Assembly: GCF_003334855.1 (NCBI RefSeq)
Contig: NZ_QOWE01000029.1
Location: 1-64,000 of the forward strand
DNA from: Larkinella punicea
GTDB taxonomy: Bacteria > Bacteroidota > Bacteroidia > Cytophagales > Spirosomataceae
Reading direction: 5' to 3'
Length of the DNA stretch: 64,000 bases
Shown here: piece after piece, positions 25,499 through 34,397 of the stretch
Layout: each line of letters opens with the position of its first letter
Numbering within the stretch: the first letter of the stretch is position 1
Notes under the pieces: model-generated
The model's input: only the letters and a program-made list of their open reading frames with translations
What the model was told of the DNA's origin: nothing
Databases searched by the model: none
Made by a program: the position numbers and the translations under genes

Positions 25499-26068
25499 TC
25501 AAACCCCGATACCCGACCGGTAACGGCCCAGCGTTTCGGGGGTAATTCCCAGATAACTGGCGACGAATTCCGGCGGAATGCGATTCAATACTTTCGGGTG
25601 TTCTTCCAGCAACCGGCGATACCGGTCTTCCGGGGCCTCTTTCAGCAGGGAAGCCTCCCGTTTTTCAACCCGCATCAACTGGTCCTGCAGCAGCAAGGTA
25701 GCAAAGCGTTGCCAGGTCGGATAGGTTCGGCAAAGCGCCATGACGTCGTCGTATTGCATTTCGAGCAGGTGCGTTTCTTCCACCGTCGCCACATTGACAT
25801 GGGACGGTTTCTGGGTAAAAAAACCGACGAACGAACCCAGGAGCGAATTTTCAAACAAAAACTCTTTCGAGACTTCCCAGCCGTCGATTTCGTAAAATAA
25901 CCGCCCGCACCCTTTTTCGATAAAGCCGATGGTATTGCAAACGTCTCCCTCCCGCACATACAGCTCATCTTTAGCCAGCACGCGGTACTGAATGATTTGC
26001 TCAAAAGCGGTTTTTTCTTCGCTGGACGGCCGAACGATGCGTTCAATATTGAACAGAACCCGATGCAT
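25499..26068 (-). CDS. Crp/Fnr-family transcriptional regulator
   Basis: A 189-residue regulator with a cyclic-nucleotide-binding-like beta-roll (about 15-115; ELYVREGDVCNTIGFIEKG) and a C-terminal helix-turn-helix region (about 145-189; RIPPEFVASYLGITPETLGRY). It is slightly shorter than classical Crp (210), as is common in Bacteroidota members. No cysteine cluster for an Fe-S centre is seen. It lies 27 bases downstream of the FAD monooxygenase on the same strand and may control it. Confidence 0.9.
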   Translation of the reverse strand: MHRVLFNIERIVRPSSEEKTAFEQIIQYRVLAKDELYVREGDVCNTIGFIEKGCGRLFYEIDGWEVSKEFLFENSLLGSFVGFFTQKPSHVNVATVEETHLLEMQYDDVMALCRTYPTWQRFATLLLQDQLMRVEKREASLLKEAPEDRYRRLLEEHPKVLNRIPPEFVASYLGITPETLGRYRSGIGV

Positions 26069-26095
26069 AGAGAATGAGTTGGGGCAGAAATATAC

Positions 26096-27244
26096 TTAAA
26101 AATCCACTTTATACAAGGATTCCAACTGTCGTTCGTTCAGGGAATCCGGCAACATTCGAAACAAACCGTTGCGCACGGCCGCCAGCCAGGGATGCTGCAC
26201 CTGGGCTACCTGGCCAATGCGCCGGGATTTCTCCACAATCGAATGCGTTCGCTTCAGCCGCCGTTGCTCAAACCGTTTAAAAGCGTCGGAAACCGTACCA
26301 CCCCGGTCCAGTTCGTCGGCCAGAACCACCCCGTCTTCAATGGCCTGGCAAGCTCCCTGCCCCATGTTGGGCGTCGTAGCGTGCGCGGCATCGCCCAGCA
26401 ACAATACGTTGCCGAAGGCAAACCGGGGCAGGGGTTTCAGGTCGATGATGTCATTCCAGAGTAAGCCGCCATCTGCGGTTCGGGAAATAACTTCCGGAAT
26501 GGGCGCGTGATAGTCCGCAAACCGGGTCTTTAGGTCATTGACCCGAAAGGTTCGCATCTGTCCATCGTTTGCGGGCGCGTTGGCCGTTGCAAACCAGTAA
26601 ATCTGGTTGTTGGCGAGCGGCACAATGCCCACCCGGCCCTGGGTACCCCAGGTTTCGGTGGCTTCGGTTAGATCCAGGCCAGTGCCGTCCACCACCGCCC
26701 GCCAGCACGTATAGCCGGCGTAACGCGGTTTGGAATCGGGAAGCAACTGCTGGCGAATGGCCGAATGAATGCCATCGGCCACCAGCAGGTAATCGGTCTG
26801 GTGTACGGTTCCGTCGTCAAACCGCATGATGACACCGTCGCTGCTTTGATCGATGGAAATGGCCCGTTTGCCCAGAATGACCGGATTACCAATCAGTTGG
26901 TCCAGCAAAACCCGGTGCAGCGTGGACCGGTGAATGGTAAAATTATCGGTTCCGTATCTTTGGCTGACAGCCCGACTGTCGGTGCGGGTAATCGCACGAC
27001 CTTGTTCGTCCCGAATGACAAACGTGTCGATGACGCGGCCAGCGGGCAGAATGGCCTCCGCAATGCCTAGCTTTTGGTACGCCTTGATGGCGTTGGCGGC
27101 CAGTACAAGCCCCGCCCCCAGCGGTTTAATGGCCGGTGCGGCCTCGAACAGCGTCGCCCGAATCCCGATTTTTCGCAGGGCAATGGCGGTGGTCAGGCCC
27201 GCAATACCACCACCGACGATGGTAAACCGATTCGTGTTTTTCAT
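26096..27244 (-). CDS. FAD-dependent monooxygenase (class A flavoprotein hydroxylase)
   Basis: A 382-residue flavoprotein with the Rossmann FAD motif IVGGGIAGLTTAIAL near the N-terminus, a DG-type motif (VADGIHSAIR) and the ribityl-binding GDAAHATTPNMGQGACQA around residue 280. This combination defines para-hydroxybenzoate-hydroxylase-like monooxygenases, which use NAD(P)H and O2 to hydroxylate aromatic or other small molecules. The YAGYTCWRAVVD segment is typical of the zeaxanthin-epoxidase/TetX-like branch. The substrate cannot be assigned; the adjacent Crp-like gene may be co-transcribed. Confidence 0.88.
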   Translation of the reverse strand: MKNTNRFTIVGGGIAGLTTAIALRKIGIRATLFEAAPAIKPLGAGLVLAANAIKAYQKLGIAEAILPAGRVIDTFVIRDEQGRAITRTDSRAVSQRYGTDNFTIHRSTLHRVLLDQLIGNPVILGKRAISIDQSSDGVIMRFDDGTVHQTDYLLVADGIHSAIRQQLLPDSKPRYAGYTCWRAVVDGTGLDLTEATETWGTQGRVGIVPLANNQIYWFATANAPANDGQMRTFRVNDLKTRFADYHAPIPEVISRTADGGLLWNDIIDLKPLPRFAFGNVLLLGDAAHATTPNMGQGACQAIEDGVVLADELDRGGTVSDAFKRFEQRRLKRTHSIVEKSRRIGQVAQVQHPWLAAVRNGLFRMLPDSLNERQLESLYKVDF

Positions 27245-27372
27245 GATGTGGTTCTTTATAAGACTTTCGCTTGGACGTATGTGTTACCTGTAGCGCAAAT
27301 TTGCCCCATAAAACCCACCAAACCCATTTCAACTTCACTGAAACGGAAAAAGCCCCCACTGAACCGACTCTC

Positions 27373-28710
27373 CTAGGGGATTAAAGGCAGGGTGACAATA
27401 AATTCGCGATCGGTTTCTTCCACCACAGGCGCCGAGTGGCCCAGCATTTTGTATTTTGTCAGGATGTTGAGCAAACCCTTCTGGGTCGATTTGACCCGGT
27501 CGACTGATTTTTTTTGCAGATTATTCCGAACCGTCAGCAAAGCGGAGTCGGTCGTAAAAATATGGATTTTCAACGGAAGCTCGCTGGAGACAATGTTGTG
27601 TTTGACGGCATTTTCCACCAGCAATTGCAACGTCAGCGGGGGAAGCCGTGAAGTCAAAAAGGCGTCATCCACCTCGATTTTGAGGGAAATGCCCCGCGCA
27701 TACCGGGTTTGCAACAGATGAAAATACGAATGAATAAATTGCAGTTCGCGTTTCAGTGTTGTCAATTCAACGTCGTTGGTTTGCAGAATATAGCGGTAGA
27801 CACTCGCCATTTCATCCACAAACTGCTCGGCTTTCACGGGTTCATCGGCAATCAGCGACGAGAGCGAGTTGAGAGAATTGAACAAAAAATGCGGATTCAG
27901 TTGCGACTGCAACGCCCGCATCTGGACTTCGGACATCTCCTGCCGCAGTTGCTGAACCGATAGTTCGGTTTCGAGTTGTTTCCGCTCGTGTTTTTCCTGC
28001 TGCCGTTCTATTTTCTGTTCCAGAACCGCCGTTCGAATGGCGGCTCTTCGCTGGCGATAGCCCAATCCCAGCGAAAAAAAAACCAGTTCGAGGATGATGC
28101 CAATCTGGATGGCAGTCAGTGGAGCCGTCCAGAATGGCGAATGGGGTCCGGCATAGGTGTCCAGATAGGTTAATATCATTGAGGTCACCGCTCCCACCAT
28201 CAGACAGGCCGAGCCGATGATGAAATACCGCGCGACGGTATCCTTCAACTGCAAAATTCTGTAGATCCCGTACACGGCTAAACCGATCATTCCCAAGCGA
28301 ATGGCCGTGTGGGCTGTGTCATAAACCATGGGGTACCAGTCTTCCCGCAGGTAGCAGACGGTAAACTGGAGAATCACGTAAAGGGCAATACAAAGCTGGG
28401 TGTACTGGAAGATCCGGAACAAATCCGGCAGTCGTTTCCGCAGTCCGATAAACGCGTCGGTGAAGCCAAAATAAATGAAATACGCGATCATGGGCGCACA
28501 GCCCCGGATGAAATACCAATCGTTGTTGGAAAGAGAAACCGCTTCCTGGAAGCCATCGAACCGGATGGCGAAATACGTCAGCCAGGTCAGCATGTAAAGC
28601 GTATATAACCCGTAAATGCGCTCCCGGTAAGTAACCCACTGGACGACATTGATCAGCAGGATCGAAATTACCATGCCGACAAACATGGGTTGCCAGAATT
28701 CATAGGTCAT
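27373..28710 (-). CDS. Sensor histidine kinase with 7TM sensing module (7TMR-DISM-like)
   Basis: A 445-residue membrane kinase. The first half has about seven hydrophobic helices resembling the 7TMR-DISM sensing module, followed by a coiled coil rich in E, Q, R and K, and a LytS-like kinase domain with the phospho-accepting histidine in QSQLNPHFLFNSLNSLSSL, N-box LLVENAVKHNIV and lid KGLLNILTKYKML. There is no adjacent response regulator, so it may signal through the LytTR protein at 23725 or one elsewhere. A TAAGTTTG element lies upstream. Confidence 0.88.
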   Translation of the reverse strand: MTYEFWQPMFVGMVISILLINVVQWVTYRERIYGLYTLYMLTWLTYFAIRFDGFQEAVSLSNNDWYFIRGCAPMIAYFIYFGFTDAFIGLRKRLPDLFRIFQYTQLCIALYVILQFTVCYLREDWYPMVYDTAHTAIRLGMIGLAVYGIYRILQLKDTVARYFIIGSACLMVGAVTSMILTYLDTYAGPHSPFWTAPLTAIQIGIILELVFFSLGLGYRQRRAAIRTAVLEQKIERQQEKHERKQLETELSVQQLRQEMSEVQMRALQSQLNPHFLFNSLNSLSSLIADEPVKAEQFVDEMASVYRYILQTNDVELTTLKRELQFIHSYFHLLQTRYARGISLKIEVDDAFLTSRLPPLTLQLLVENAVKHNIVSSELPLKIHIFTTDSALLTVRNNLQKKSVDRVKSTQKGLLNILTKYKMLGHSAPVVEETDREFIVTLPLIP

Positions 28711-28743
28711 AGGGTACGCTGGGCTTGTGCGTTAAGGTACCGG

Positions 28744-28751
28744 CAAACTTA
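28744..28751 (-). promoter_or_regulatory. Bacteroidota -7 element (TAAGTTTG) for the 7TM kinase
   Basis: The minus strand reads TAAGTTTG, a perfect TAnnTTTG match, 34 bases before the kinase ATG at 28710, predicting a leader of about 28 bases. It lies between the acn terminator hairpin and the kinase, so the kinase need not depend on acn transcription. Confidence 0.5.
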
Positions 28752-28811
28752 CCAACGAATCAACTCTTTTTTCGATGAAACGGTATAAATGGTGGGTGAA
28801 GTGTATATAAA

Positions 28812-28925
28812 AAAGAGTTGTTTCGCGGAGTTGAGCGGAGTAAAAAACAGCTTAGCAGAGTTTTCTTTTAGAATTTCTCTGTTTAACTCCTTTTTACTCC
28901 GCTCAACTCCGCGAAACAACTCTTT
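28812..28925. terminator. 35-bp perfect hairpin downstream of aconitase
   Basis: Arms 28812-28846 and 28891-28925 are exact reverse complements. The 44-base loop contains a small secondary stem (cagag/ctctg). The right arm starts 22 bases after the acn stop, so on the minus strand the structure follows acn. The arms carry a repeated ggagt(t/a) motif. It is the likely acn terminator, although the stem is unusually long. Confidence 0.82.
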
Positions 28926-28946
28926 CAAACACGTTATCGCAACAAT

Positions 28947-31214
28947 TTATGCGTTTTGCTTTTGCTTGATCAGGTTCAGGGCCGAACCGGCTTTAAACCA
29001 CTCGATCTGCGTTTCGTTGTAGGTATGATTGACCTGGAATTCTTCGCTCGTTCCGTCGGTATGGTTCAACCGGATCGTCAACTGACCGTTCGGGCTGAAC
29101 TCCGTCAGACCCAGAATGTCGATCGTGTCGTCTTCGCGGATGTCTTCGTAGTCGTCAGGATTGGCAAACGTCAAGGCTAACATGCCCTGCTTTTTCAGGT
29201 TCGTTTCGTGAATCCGGGCGAATGACTTCACCAGAATGGCCCGAACACCCAAAAACCGGGGTTCCATAGCCGCGTGCTCACGTGAGGAGCCTTCGCCGTA
29301 GTTTTCGTCACCCACCACAATCGAACCAATGCCGGCGGCTTTGTAAGCGCGCTGCACGGCTGGCACTTCGCCAAATTCGCCTGACAACTGGTTTTTGACG
29401 GTATTGGTCTTTTCGTTGTAGAAATTGACCGCACCAATCAGCATGTTGTTCGAAATATTGTCGAGGTGACCCCGGTATTTCAACCACGGACCTGCCATCG
29501 AAATGTGGTCGGTCGTACACTTGCCTTTCGCCTTGATCAACAGTTTCAGACCCGTCAGGTCGGTTCCTTCCCAGGCTTTGAACGATTCGAGCAATTGCAG
29601 ACGATCCGAAGTCGGGCTAACGGCAATCTGAATGCCGCTGCCATCTTCGGCCGGAGCCTGATAACCCGCGTCATCCACGGCAAAACCGTTGACAGGCAAT
29701 TCGATTCCTTCCGGTTCATCCAGCATTACCGATTCGCCGGTTTCGCTAACCAGGCTGTCCGTCATCGGATTGAACGTCAGGCTACCGGCAATGGCCATCG
29801 CCGTCACCAATTCGGGTGACGCCACAAACGCGTGGGTGGTGGCCAGACCGTCGTTCCGCTTGGCGAAGTTCCGGTTGAACGAGGTAATGATGGAGTTTTG
29901 ACGTTTCGGATCGTCGATGTGACGCGCCCACTGACCGATACAGGGTCCGCAGGCATTGGCCAGAACAACACCGCCGATTTGCTCGAAGGTCGTCAGTAAA
30001 CCGTCGCGCTGGGTCGTAAACCGAACCAGTTCCGAGCCCGGCGTTACGGTATATTCGGAATGGGTTTTCAGATTTTTGGAAATGGCCTGGCGGGCAATTG
30101 AAGCCGCGCGGGTCAAATCTTCGTACGACGAGTTGGTGCAGGAACCGATCAGACCGACATCCAGTTTTTCGGGCCAGCCGTTTTCTTTCACGGCCTGCGC
30201 AAATTTCGACAGCGGCCACGCCAGATCCGGCGTGTAGGGACCGTTGACGTGGGGTTCGAGTTCCGACAGGTTGATCTCGATCACCTGGTCGTAGTAAGAA
30301 GCCGGATCGGCGTATACTTCGTCGTCCGAACGCAGGTGCTGACGAACGGCATGAGCCGCATCGGCCACATCGGCGCGGTCGGTTGCCCGGAGGTAATCGC
30401 CCATTTTTTCGTCATAGGCAAAGATCGACGTCGTTGCTCCGATTTCGGCACCCATGTTGCAAATGGTGCCTTTTCCGGTGGCCGACAGACTATCTGCGCC
30501 TTCACCAAAATATTCCACGATGCAGCCCGTTCCACCTTTTACGGTCAAAATACCGGCCACGCGCAGGATAATGTCTTTCGCGGAAGCCCAGCCCGACAAT
30601 TTTCCGACCAGTTTGATACCGATCAGCTTTGGCATTTTCAGCTCCCAGGGCAAACCGGCCATCACGTCACAGGCATCGGCACCACCGACCCCAATGGCAA
30701 TCATGCCCAACCCACCGGCGTTCGGCGTGTGCGAATCCGTCCCGATCATCAGACCGCCCGGAAACGCGTAGTTTTCGATTACGACCTGGTGAATAATCCC
30801 GGCACCCGGTTTCCAGAAACCGATTCCGTATTTGTCGGACACCGAAGCCAGGAAGGCATATACCTCCCGGTTTTTATTGTTGGCATTTTCCAGATCCTGC
30901 ACAGCCCCCACTTCAGCCTGGATCAGGTGATCGCAGTGAACGGTTGACGGTACAGCCACTTTGGAACGGCCGGCCTGCATAAACTGCAACAATGCCATCT
31001 GGGCCGTTGCATCCTGCATTGCCACGCGATCGGGGGCAAAATCAACGTAATCTTTGCCCCGATTGAACGCCTTTTGGGCGATTCCGTTGCTAAGGTGGGC
31101 GTACAATATTTTTTCCGACAGCGTGAGCGGATGGCCCACCACTTGCCGGGCTGCTTCGACACGTTCGCCGAAACCGTCGTATACGCGCTGAATCATGTCA
31201 AAATCAAAAGCCAT
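28947..31214 (-). CDS. acn: Aconitate hydratase
   Basis: A 755-residue cytosolic [4Fe-4S] enzyme of the citric-acid cycle that isomerises citrate to isocitrate. Cluster cysteines are seen in [13 protein letters not shown] and in [11 protein letters not shown] (CxxC), with the adjacent [21 protein letters not shown]. The C-terminal swivel domain contains [19 protein letters not shown]. Length and sequence pattern match the mitochondrial-type aconitase (about 750-780) rather than AcnA (about 890) or AcnB. It stands alone, flanked by a strong hairpin downstream and a TAATTTTG element upstream. Confidence 0.95.
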   Translation of the reverse strand: MAFDFDMIQRVYDGFGERVEAARQVVGHPLTLSEKILYAHLSNGIAQKAFNRGKDYVDFAPDRVAMQDATAQMALLQFMQAGRSKVAVPSTVHCDHLIQAEVGAVQDLENANNKNREVYAFLASVSDKYGIGFWKPGAGIIHQVVIENYAFPGGLMIGTDSHTPNAGGLGMIAIGVGGADACDVMAGLPWELKMPKLIGIKLVGKLSGWASAKDIILRVAGILTVKGGTGCIVEYFGEGADSLSATGKGTICNMGAEIGATTSIFAYDEKMGDYLRATDRADVADAAHAVRQHLRSDDEVYADPASYYDQVIEINLSELEPHVNGPYTPDLAWPLSKFAQAVKENGWPEKLDVGLIGSCTNSSYEDLTRAASIARQAISKNLKTHSEYTVTPGSELVRFTTQRDGLLTTFEQIGGVVLANACGPCIGQWARHIDDPKRQNSIITSFNRNFAKRNDGLATTHAFVASPELVTAMAIAGSLTFNPMTDSLVSETGESVMLDEPEGIELPVNGFAVDDAGYQAPAEDGSGIQIAVSPTSDRLQLLESFKAWEGTDLTGLKLLIKAKGKCTTDHISMAGPWLKYRGHLDNISNNMLIGAVNFYNEKTNTVKNQLSGEFGEVPAVQRAYKAAGIGSIVVGDENYGEGSSREHAAMEPRFLGVRAILVKSFARIHETNLKKQGMLALTFANPDDYEDIREDDTIDILGLTEFSPNGQLTIRLNHTDGTSEEFQVNHTYNETQIEWFKAGSALNLIKQKQNA

Positions 31215-31300
31215 AGACAGGAGGAATTAGCAGTGAATAGTAAAATGTATCTAAATAAACAACACCGGCTACCGGAAAATGAGTTTCCCGATGAGCGTGT

Positions 31301-31308
31301 CAAAATTA
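31301..31308 (-). promoter_or_regulatory. Bacteroidota -7 element (TAATTTTG) for acn
   Basis: The minus strand reads TAATTTTG 87 bases ahead of the acn ATG (31214), predicting a leader of about 80 bases. A T-rich stretch near 31329-31333 lies at the right distance for a -33 element. Confidence 0.5.
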
Positions 31309-31420
31309 GGTGATTTTCATTCTAAAATAAAACAGGATGGAATTTTCCCGATAATTTGTAAACGTTATCGCTATTCTGTTCCCTTTTACAAGCCTATTTG
31401 TAGAAACAAGGCCGGTGGCG

Positions 31421-32194
31421 TCAATTACTACTCGACATGGCATTCGGGGTGTCCATCGTGAGGTCGGTTTGCGAGCGGGGTTTCCAGTCCAGCAAATTGT
31501 ATTTCAAAATGCAGAAAATGGCCCGAAACCCATCACGCCAGCCGATTTTTTTGCCCTCCTGATACGTTCGGCCGTAGTAGGATATGCCGACTTCGTAGAT
31601 CCGGATGCCCGGAATGCGGGCAATTTTAGCGGTCACTTCCGGTTCGAAGCCAAACCGCTTTTCGTTCAGGTCGATCGATTTGATGATTTCGCTGCGAAAC
31701 ACCTTGAAACAGGTTTCCATGTCGGTCAGGTTCAAATCGGTGAGCATGTTCGAGAGCAGCGTCAGAAACCGGTTGCCGACGGTATGCCAGAAATACAACA
31801 CCCGGTGGGGTCGCCCGCCCATGAAACGGGATCCGTATACCACATCCGCCCGACCCGCCAGCAACGGCTGCAGCAAATGGCCGTATTCTTCGGGATCATA
31901 TTCCAGATCGGCGTCCTGAATGATGATAAAATTCCCGTGAGCGCATTGAATTCCTACCCGCAGAGCCTCTCCTTTTCCCTGATTGACAGCCTGTTTGATG
32001 TATCGAACGGTTATGTCGGTATGATCTTCATTGAATCGCCGGACAATCGGTTCGGTTTGATCCGTAGAACCGTCGTCAACGACGATAATTTCCCGACTCA
32101 ACTGACCAGGAAGGCCCACTTCGGCCACTCGTTTCAAAACGAAGCCGATGGTTTTTTCCTCGTTGTAAGCGGGAATGATAATCGATAAAAGCAT
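31421..32194 (-). CDS. Family 2 glycosyltransferase (dolichol-phosphate-mannose-synthase-like)
   Basis: A 257-residue GT-A glycosyltransferase beginning LLSIIIPAYNEEKTIGFVL, with the nucleotide-binding VVDDGSTDQT (about 38-47) and the metal-binding IIQDADLEYDPEEYG (about 92-106). There are no transmembrane helices after the catalytic domain, so it is of the soluble DPM1-like type, which typically transfers a sugar to polyprenyl phosphate at the inner face of the membrane. The GT-C-like membrane protein immediately upstream on the same strand (32255-33973) could use the resulting lipid-linked sugar. Confidence 0.9.
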   Translation of the reverse strand: MLLSIIIPAYNEEKTIGFVLKRVAEVGLPGQLSREIIVVDDGSTDQTEPIVRRFNEDHTDITVRYIKQAVNQGKGEALRVGIQCAHGNFIIIQDADLEYDPEEYGHLLQPLLAGRADVVYGSRFMGGRPHRVLYFWHTVGNRFLTLLSNMLTDLNLTDMETCFKVFRSEIIKSIDLNEKRFGFEPEVTAKIARIPGIRIYEVGISYYGRTYQEGKKIGWRDGFRAIFCILKYNLLDWKPRSQTDLTMDTPNAMSSSN

Positions 32195-32254
32195 AGAGAA
32201 AAGTGAGTTTATCCCCTATTTTAACAGCTTTTATTTACTTTATTGACAAAACGG

Positions 32255-33973
32255 TTACAAATTTTTATTTCGTCTGACGAGTGTACTCCGAAAACCGTCC
32301 GCGACGGTTTGGCCCCGCAATTCCAGATCCGGATAAAAATAGGGAGAGCAGGGTGCTTCCAGTTCGTAACAACTCTGGACGATGGGCGTGTTGTTCGGAA
32401 TCAGCACCACCAAACCGCTTTGGCTGCGATGGCGGGTGAACATTTCGGTCGCCGTGCCGTGGCTGCGATACGTCAGCGGTTTGGGCAACAATGCGTAGGT
32501 TTGCAGTGGAAATCCTTCTTTCCAGAGAACAACATATCCATAATACCCCATCAAAATGCCGATCAGCCCCACCACCAGGGCGTTGGTCCAGGGCATGATG
32601 TTCCAGAAGTTGGTTTTGGCCGGAAAGAACGGTAAGAGGGGCAAAAAAGCGGTCATCCAGACGAAGGCATACCCGAACCGGAATTCCGGCGCCGACAGAA
32701 ACCAGAACAGAAAACCGGCCAGGGCGGCTCCATACGGAACTACCAGCGGTTGAAACCGGGTTTGGCGCGCCGGATTGAAAAAATGGCTTAGAGCCAGAAA
32801 AGGCGACACGACGGCCAGCAGCCAGATTGGTTTGTTCAGAAAATAATAGTCCTTGTATTGCCACCAGGCCGGAATCCATTCCGACGCCGGGGTTTTCAGG
32901 CGTGAAGCATCAAAATACGGTTCGATAATCCGGAATTTGGCCCAGAACTCGACAAAATCCTTTTCGAAACGCACCCGCTCAACCGGAATTTCCCAGTCGA
33001 ATGAAAACAGATCCAGTGCCGGAAAAGGATATAGCAGATAGCCCGACAGAATTGTTGTCCGAACCATCCAGGGCAAAACCGTCAGCAGGCCCAATCCGCC
33101 CAGCCACACGAAATGACGGACGGTAAGCTGTTTTCTGACCGCCCAGGCCAGCGGCATCAGACCCAGCGCAATGGGAATCGTCGCTAATTTGACGGTGATG
33201 CAAACCCAAACCAGCATAAAGAGCAGGACGTGCCGAATGGAAAAAACCGGTCGAAGTTCCAGCCAGATCATGAAAATGGTGATGGGGAGCAGCGCCCCCC
33301 AGACATCGGGCGTCGGCGAAAAAACCTGCCGGATCTGGTAAAAAAGAAGCAGGCTCAGAATGACGACAGCCAGAAACCGGACGGGCGTGGCCGAGCGAAT
33401 CTGACTCAAGAGTCGCCAGCAGACGACGAGATACAGAAATCCGTTGAGCGGAAACAGCGTCTGACCCGCCCAGTCCGTAAATCCAAAGGCCGCAGACGTA
33501 ACCAGAAAACTGGAGTTAAACGCCAGCCGTCCGTGTAGATTGCCCAGACCGGGAATGACCCGAAACCGTTCGTACCAGCGCATGGAAGGCAAATGATACA
33601 TACCACTGTCGATGTTAGCCGGTTCGAGAGCCGAATAAAGCAGTACGACAACGACAAATAGCCAGAATAAAGGAATCTGCTTCTGCTGCCGGGTAAACCG
33701 CCGGAGGTAGGCCGAAACCGCTGACGGAGACCCGACGGCCATCAAAACCGCCCCGGCCAGCCAGCCCAGCGCCAGGTAATGATTGGCCGGTAAAAAAATG
33801 GAGGCTAATTGCACGAATAGAACCAGCAGACACAAACCGACTAAAATCAGATCACTTCCTTTGACCGGTTCCGAACCATCGATCAACCGCCATCGAATCA
33901 ATACGCTGTAGAAAAATAAACCATATGCAAAACAACCGGACGCCAGAAACGCCCACAGAATCAGAAGTATCAT
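32255..33973 (-). CDS. Polytopic membrane protein, GT-C-like (LIC_10190-type)
   Basis: A 572-residue protein with about 12 hydrophobic helices. The first long extracytoplasmic loop carries an acidic motif followed by NIDSGMYHLPSMRWYERF and VIPGLGNLHGRLAFN, which recalls the LIC_10190 family of bacterial membrane proteins and the aspartate-containing first loop of GT-C glycosyltransferases. A role in transferring sugars from a lipid carrier at the outer face of the inner membrane is plausible. The DPM1-like gene 60 bases downstream supports this, but no reaction is demonstrated. Confidence 0.65.
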   Translation of the reverse strand: MILLILWAFLASGCFAYGLFFYSVLIRWRLIDGSEPVKGSDLILVGLCLLVLFVQLASIFLPANHYLALGWLAGAVLMAVGSPSAVSAYLRRFTRQQKQIPLFWLFVVVVLLYSALEPANIDSGMYHLPSMRWYERFRVIPGLGNLHGRLAFNSSFLVTSAAFGFTDWAGQTLFPLNGFLYLVVCWRLLSQIRSATPVRFLAVVILSLLLFYQIRQVFSPTPDVWGALLPITIFMIWLELRPVFSIRHVLLFMLVWVCITVKLATIPIALGLMPLAWAVRKQLTVRHFVWLGGLGLLTVLPWMVRTTILSGYLLYPFPALDLFSFDWEIPVERVRFEKDFVEFWAKFRIIEPYFDASRLKTPASEWIPAWWQYKDYYFLNKPIWLLAVVSPFLALSHFFNPARQTRFQPLVVPYGAALAGFLFWFLSAPEFRFGYAFVWMTAFLPLLPFFPAKTNFWNIMPWTNALVVGLIGILMGYYGYVVLWKEGFPLQTYALLPKPLTYRSHGTATEMFTRHRSQSGLVVLIPNNTPIVQSCYELEAPCSPYFYPDLELRGQTVADGFRSTLVRRNKNL

Positions 33974-34397
33974 TTTAAGATATTGAAGCGATTAAAATCG
34001 TAAGATCGTCCGCCGAAGTGGCCATGGCGGATCGTTTCATCTTTCAACATTAGGCATTTTAAGGGTTCCTTTCACAAATAAATTTATTTCTTTTCAAATC
34101 CGGGTTTGTGGCCGAGGGAACGAATCGTTTCAACATTATAAAAAATAGCGGGTTAAAATGGCAAAGCGGTTGTCTGAAAGGGGTTTTTAGCCCCGATCAT
34201 GCGGTCAGAGAGGATCATTTTTACCTGGTTTTCCGGAACGAATAACCCCCTAAAATCGTTATCAAGCCGCAACTATCACCCGCCCGGCCACCTTTCCCGG
34301 CCTAAGATTTGTAAGTATTACGGCTTTTGCTTCTATATTTGGCACGAGACGTGGGGACCGATTGTCGGTGCAGTTTTAACATTCAACCTGAATTTAT
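33974..34397. other. 424-bp intergenic region upstream of topA
   Basis: This gap lies between the divergent GT-C-like gene and topA. It has no convincing open reading frame, tRNA or riboswitch fold. It contains short AT-rich stretches and the topA promoter at its right end (34308-34341). The region around 34110-34230 is low in coding character and otherwise featureless to me. Confidence 0.6.
34308..34341 (+). promoter_or_regulatory. topA promoter (TTTG / TATATTTG)
   Basis: This is the best promoter in the window. TTTG at 34308-34311 and TATATTTG at 34334-34341 are separated by 22 bases, within the range reported for the Bacteroidota primary sigma factor. Transcription should begin near 34346, giving a leader of about 52 bases before the topA ATG at 34398. 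Confidence 0.65.

Noticed and set aside
33974-34397. Riboswitch or tRNA gene in the 424-bp gap before topA
   Set aside because: No cloverleaf, conserved riboswitch core or strong terminator was recognised; only the topA promoter is supported.
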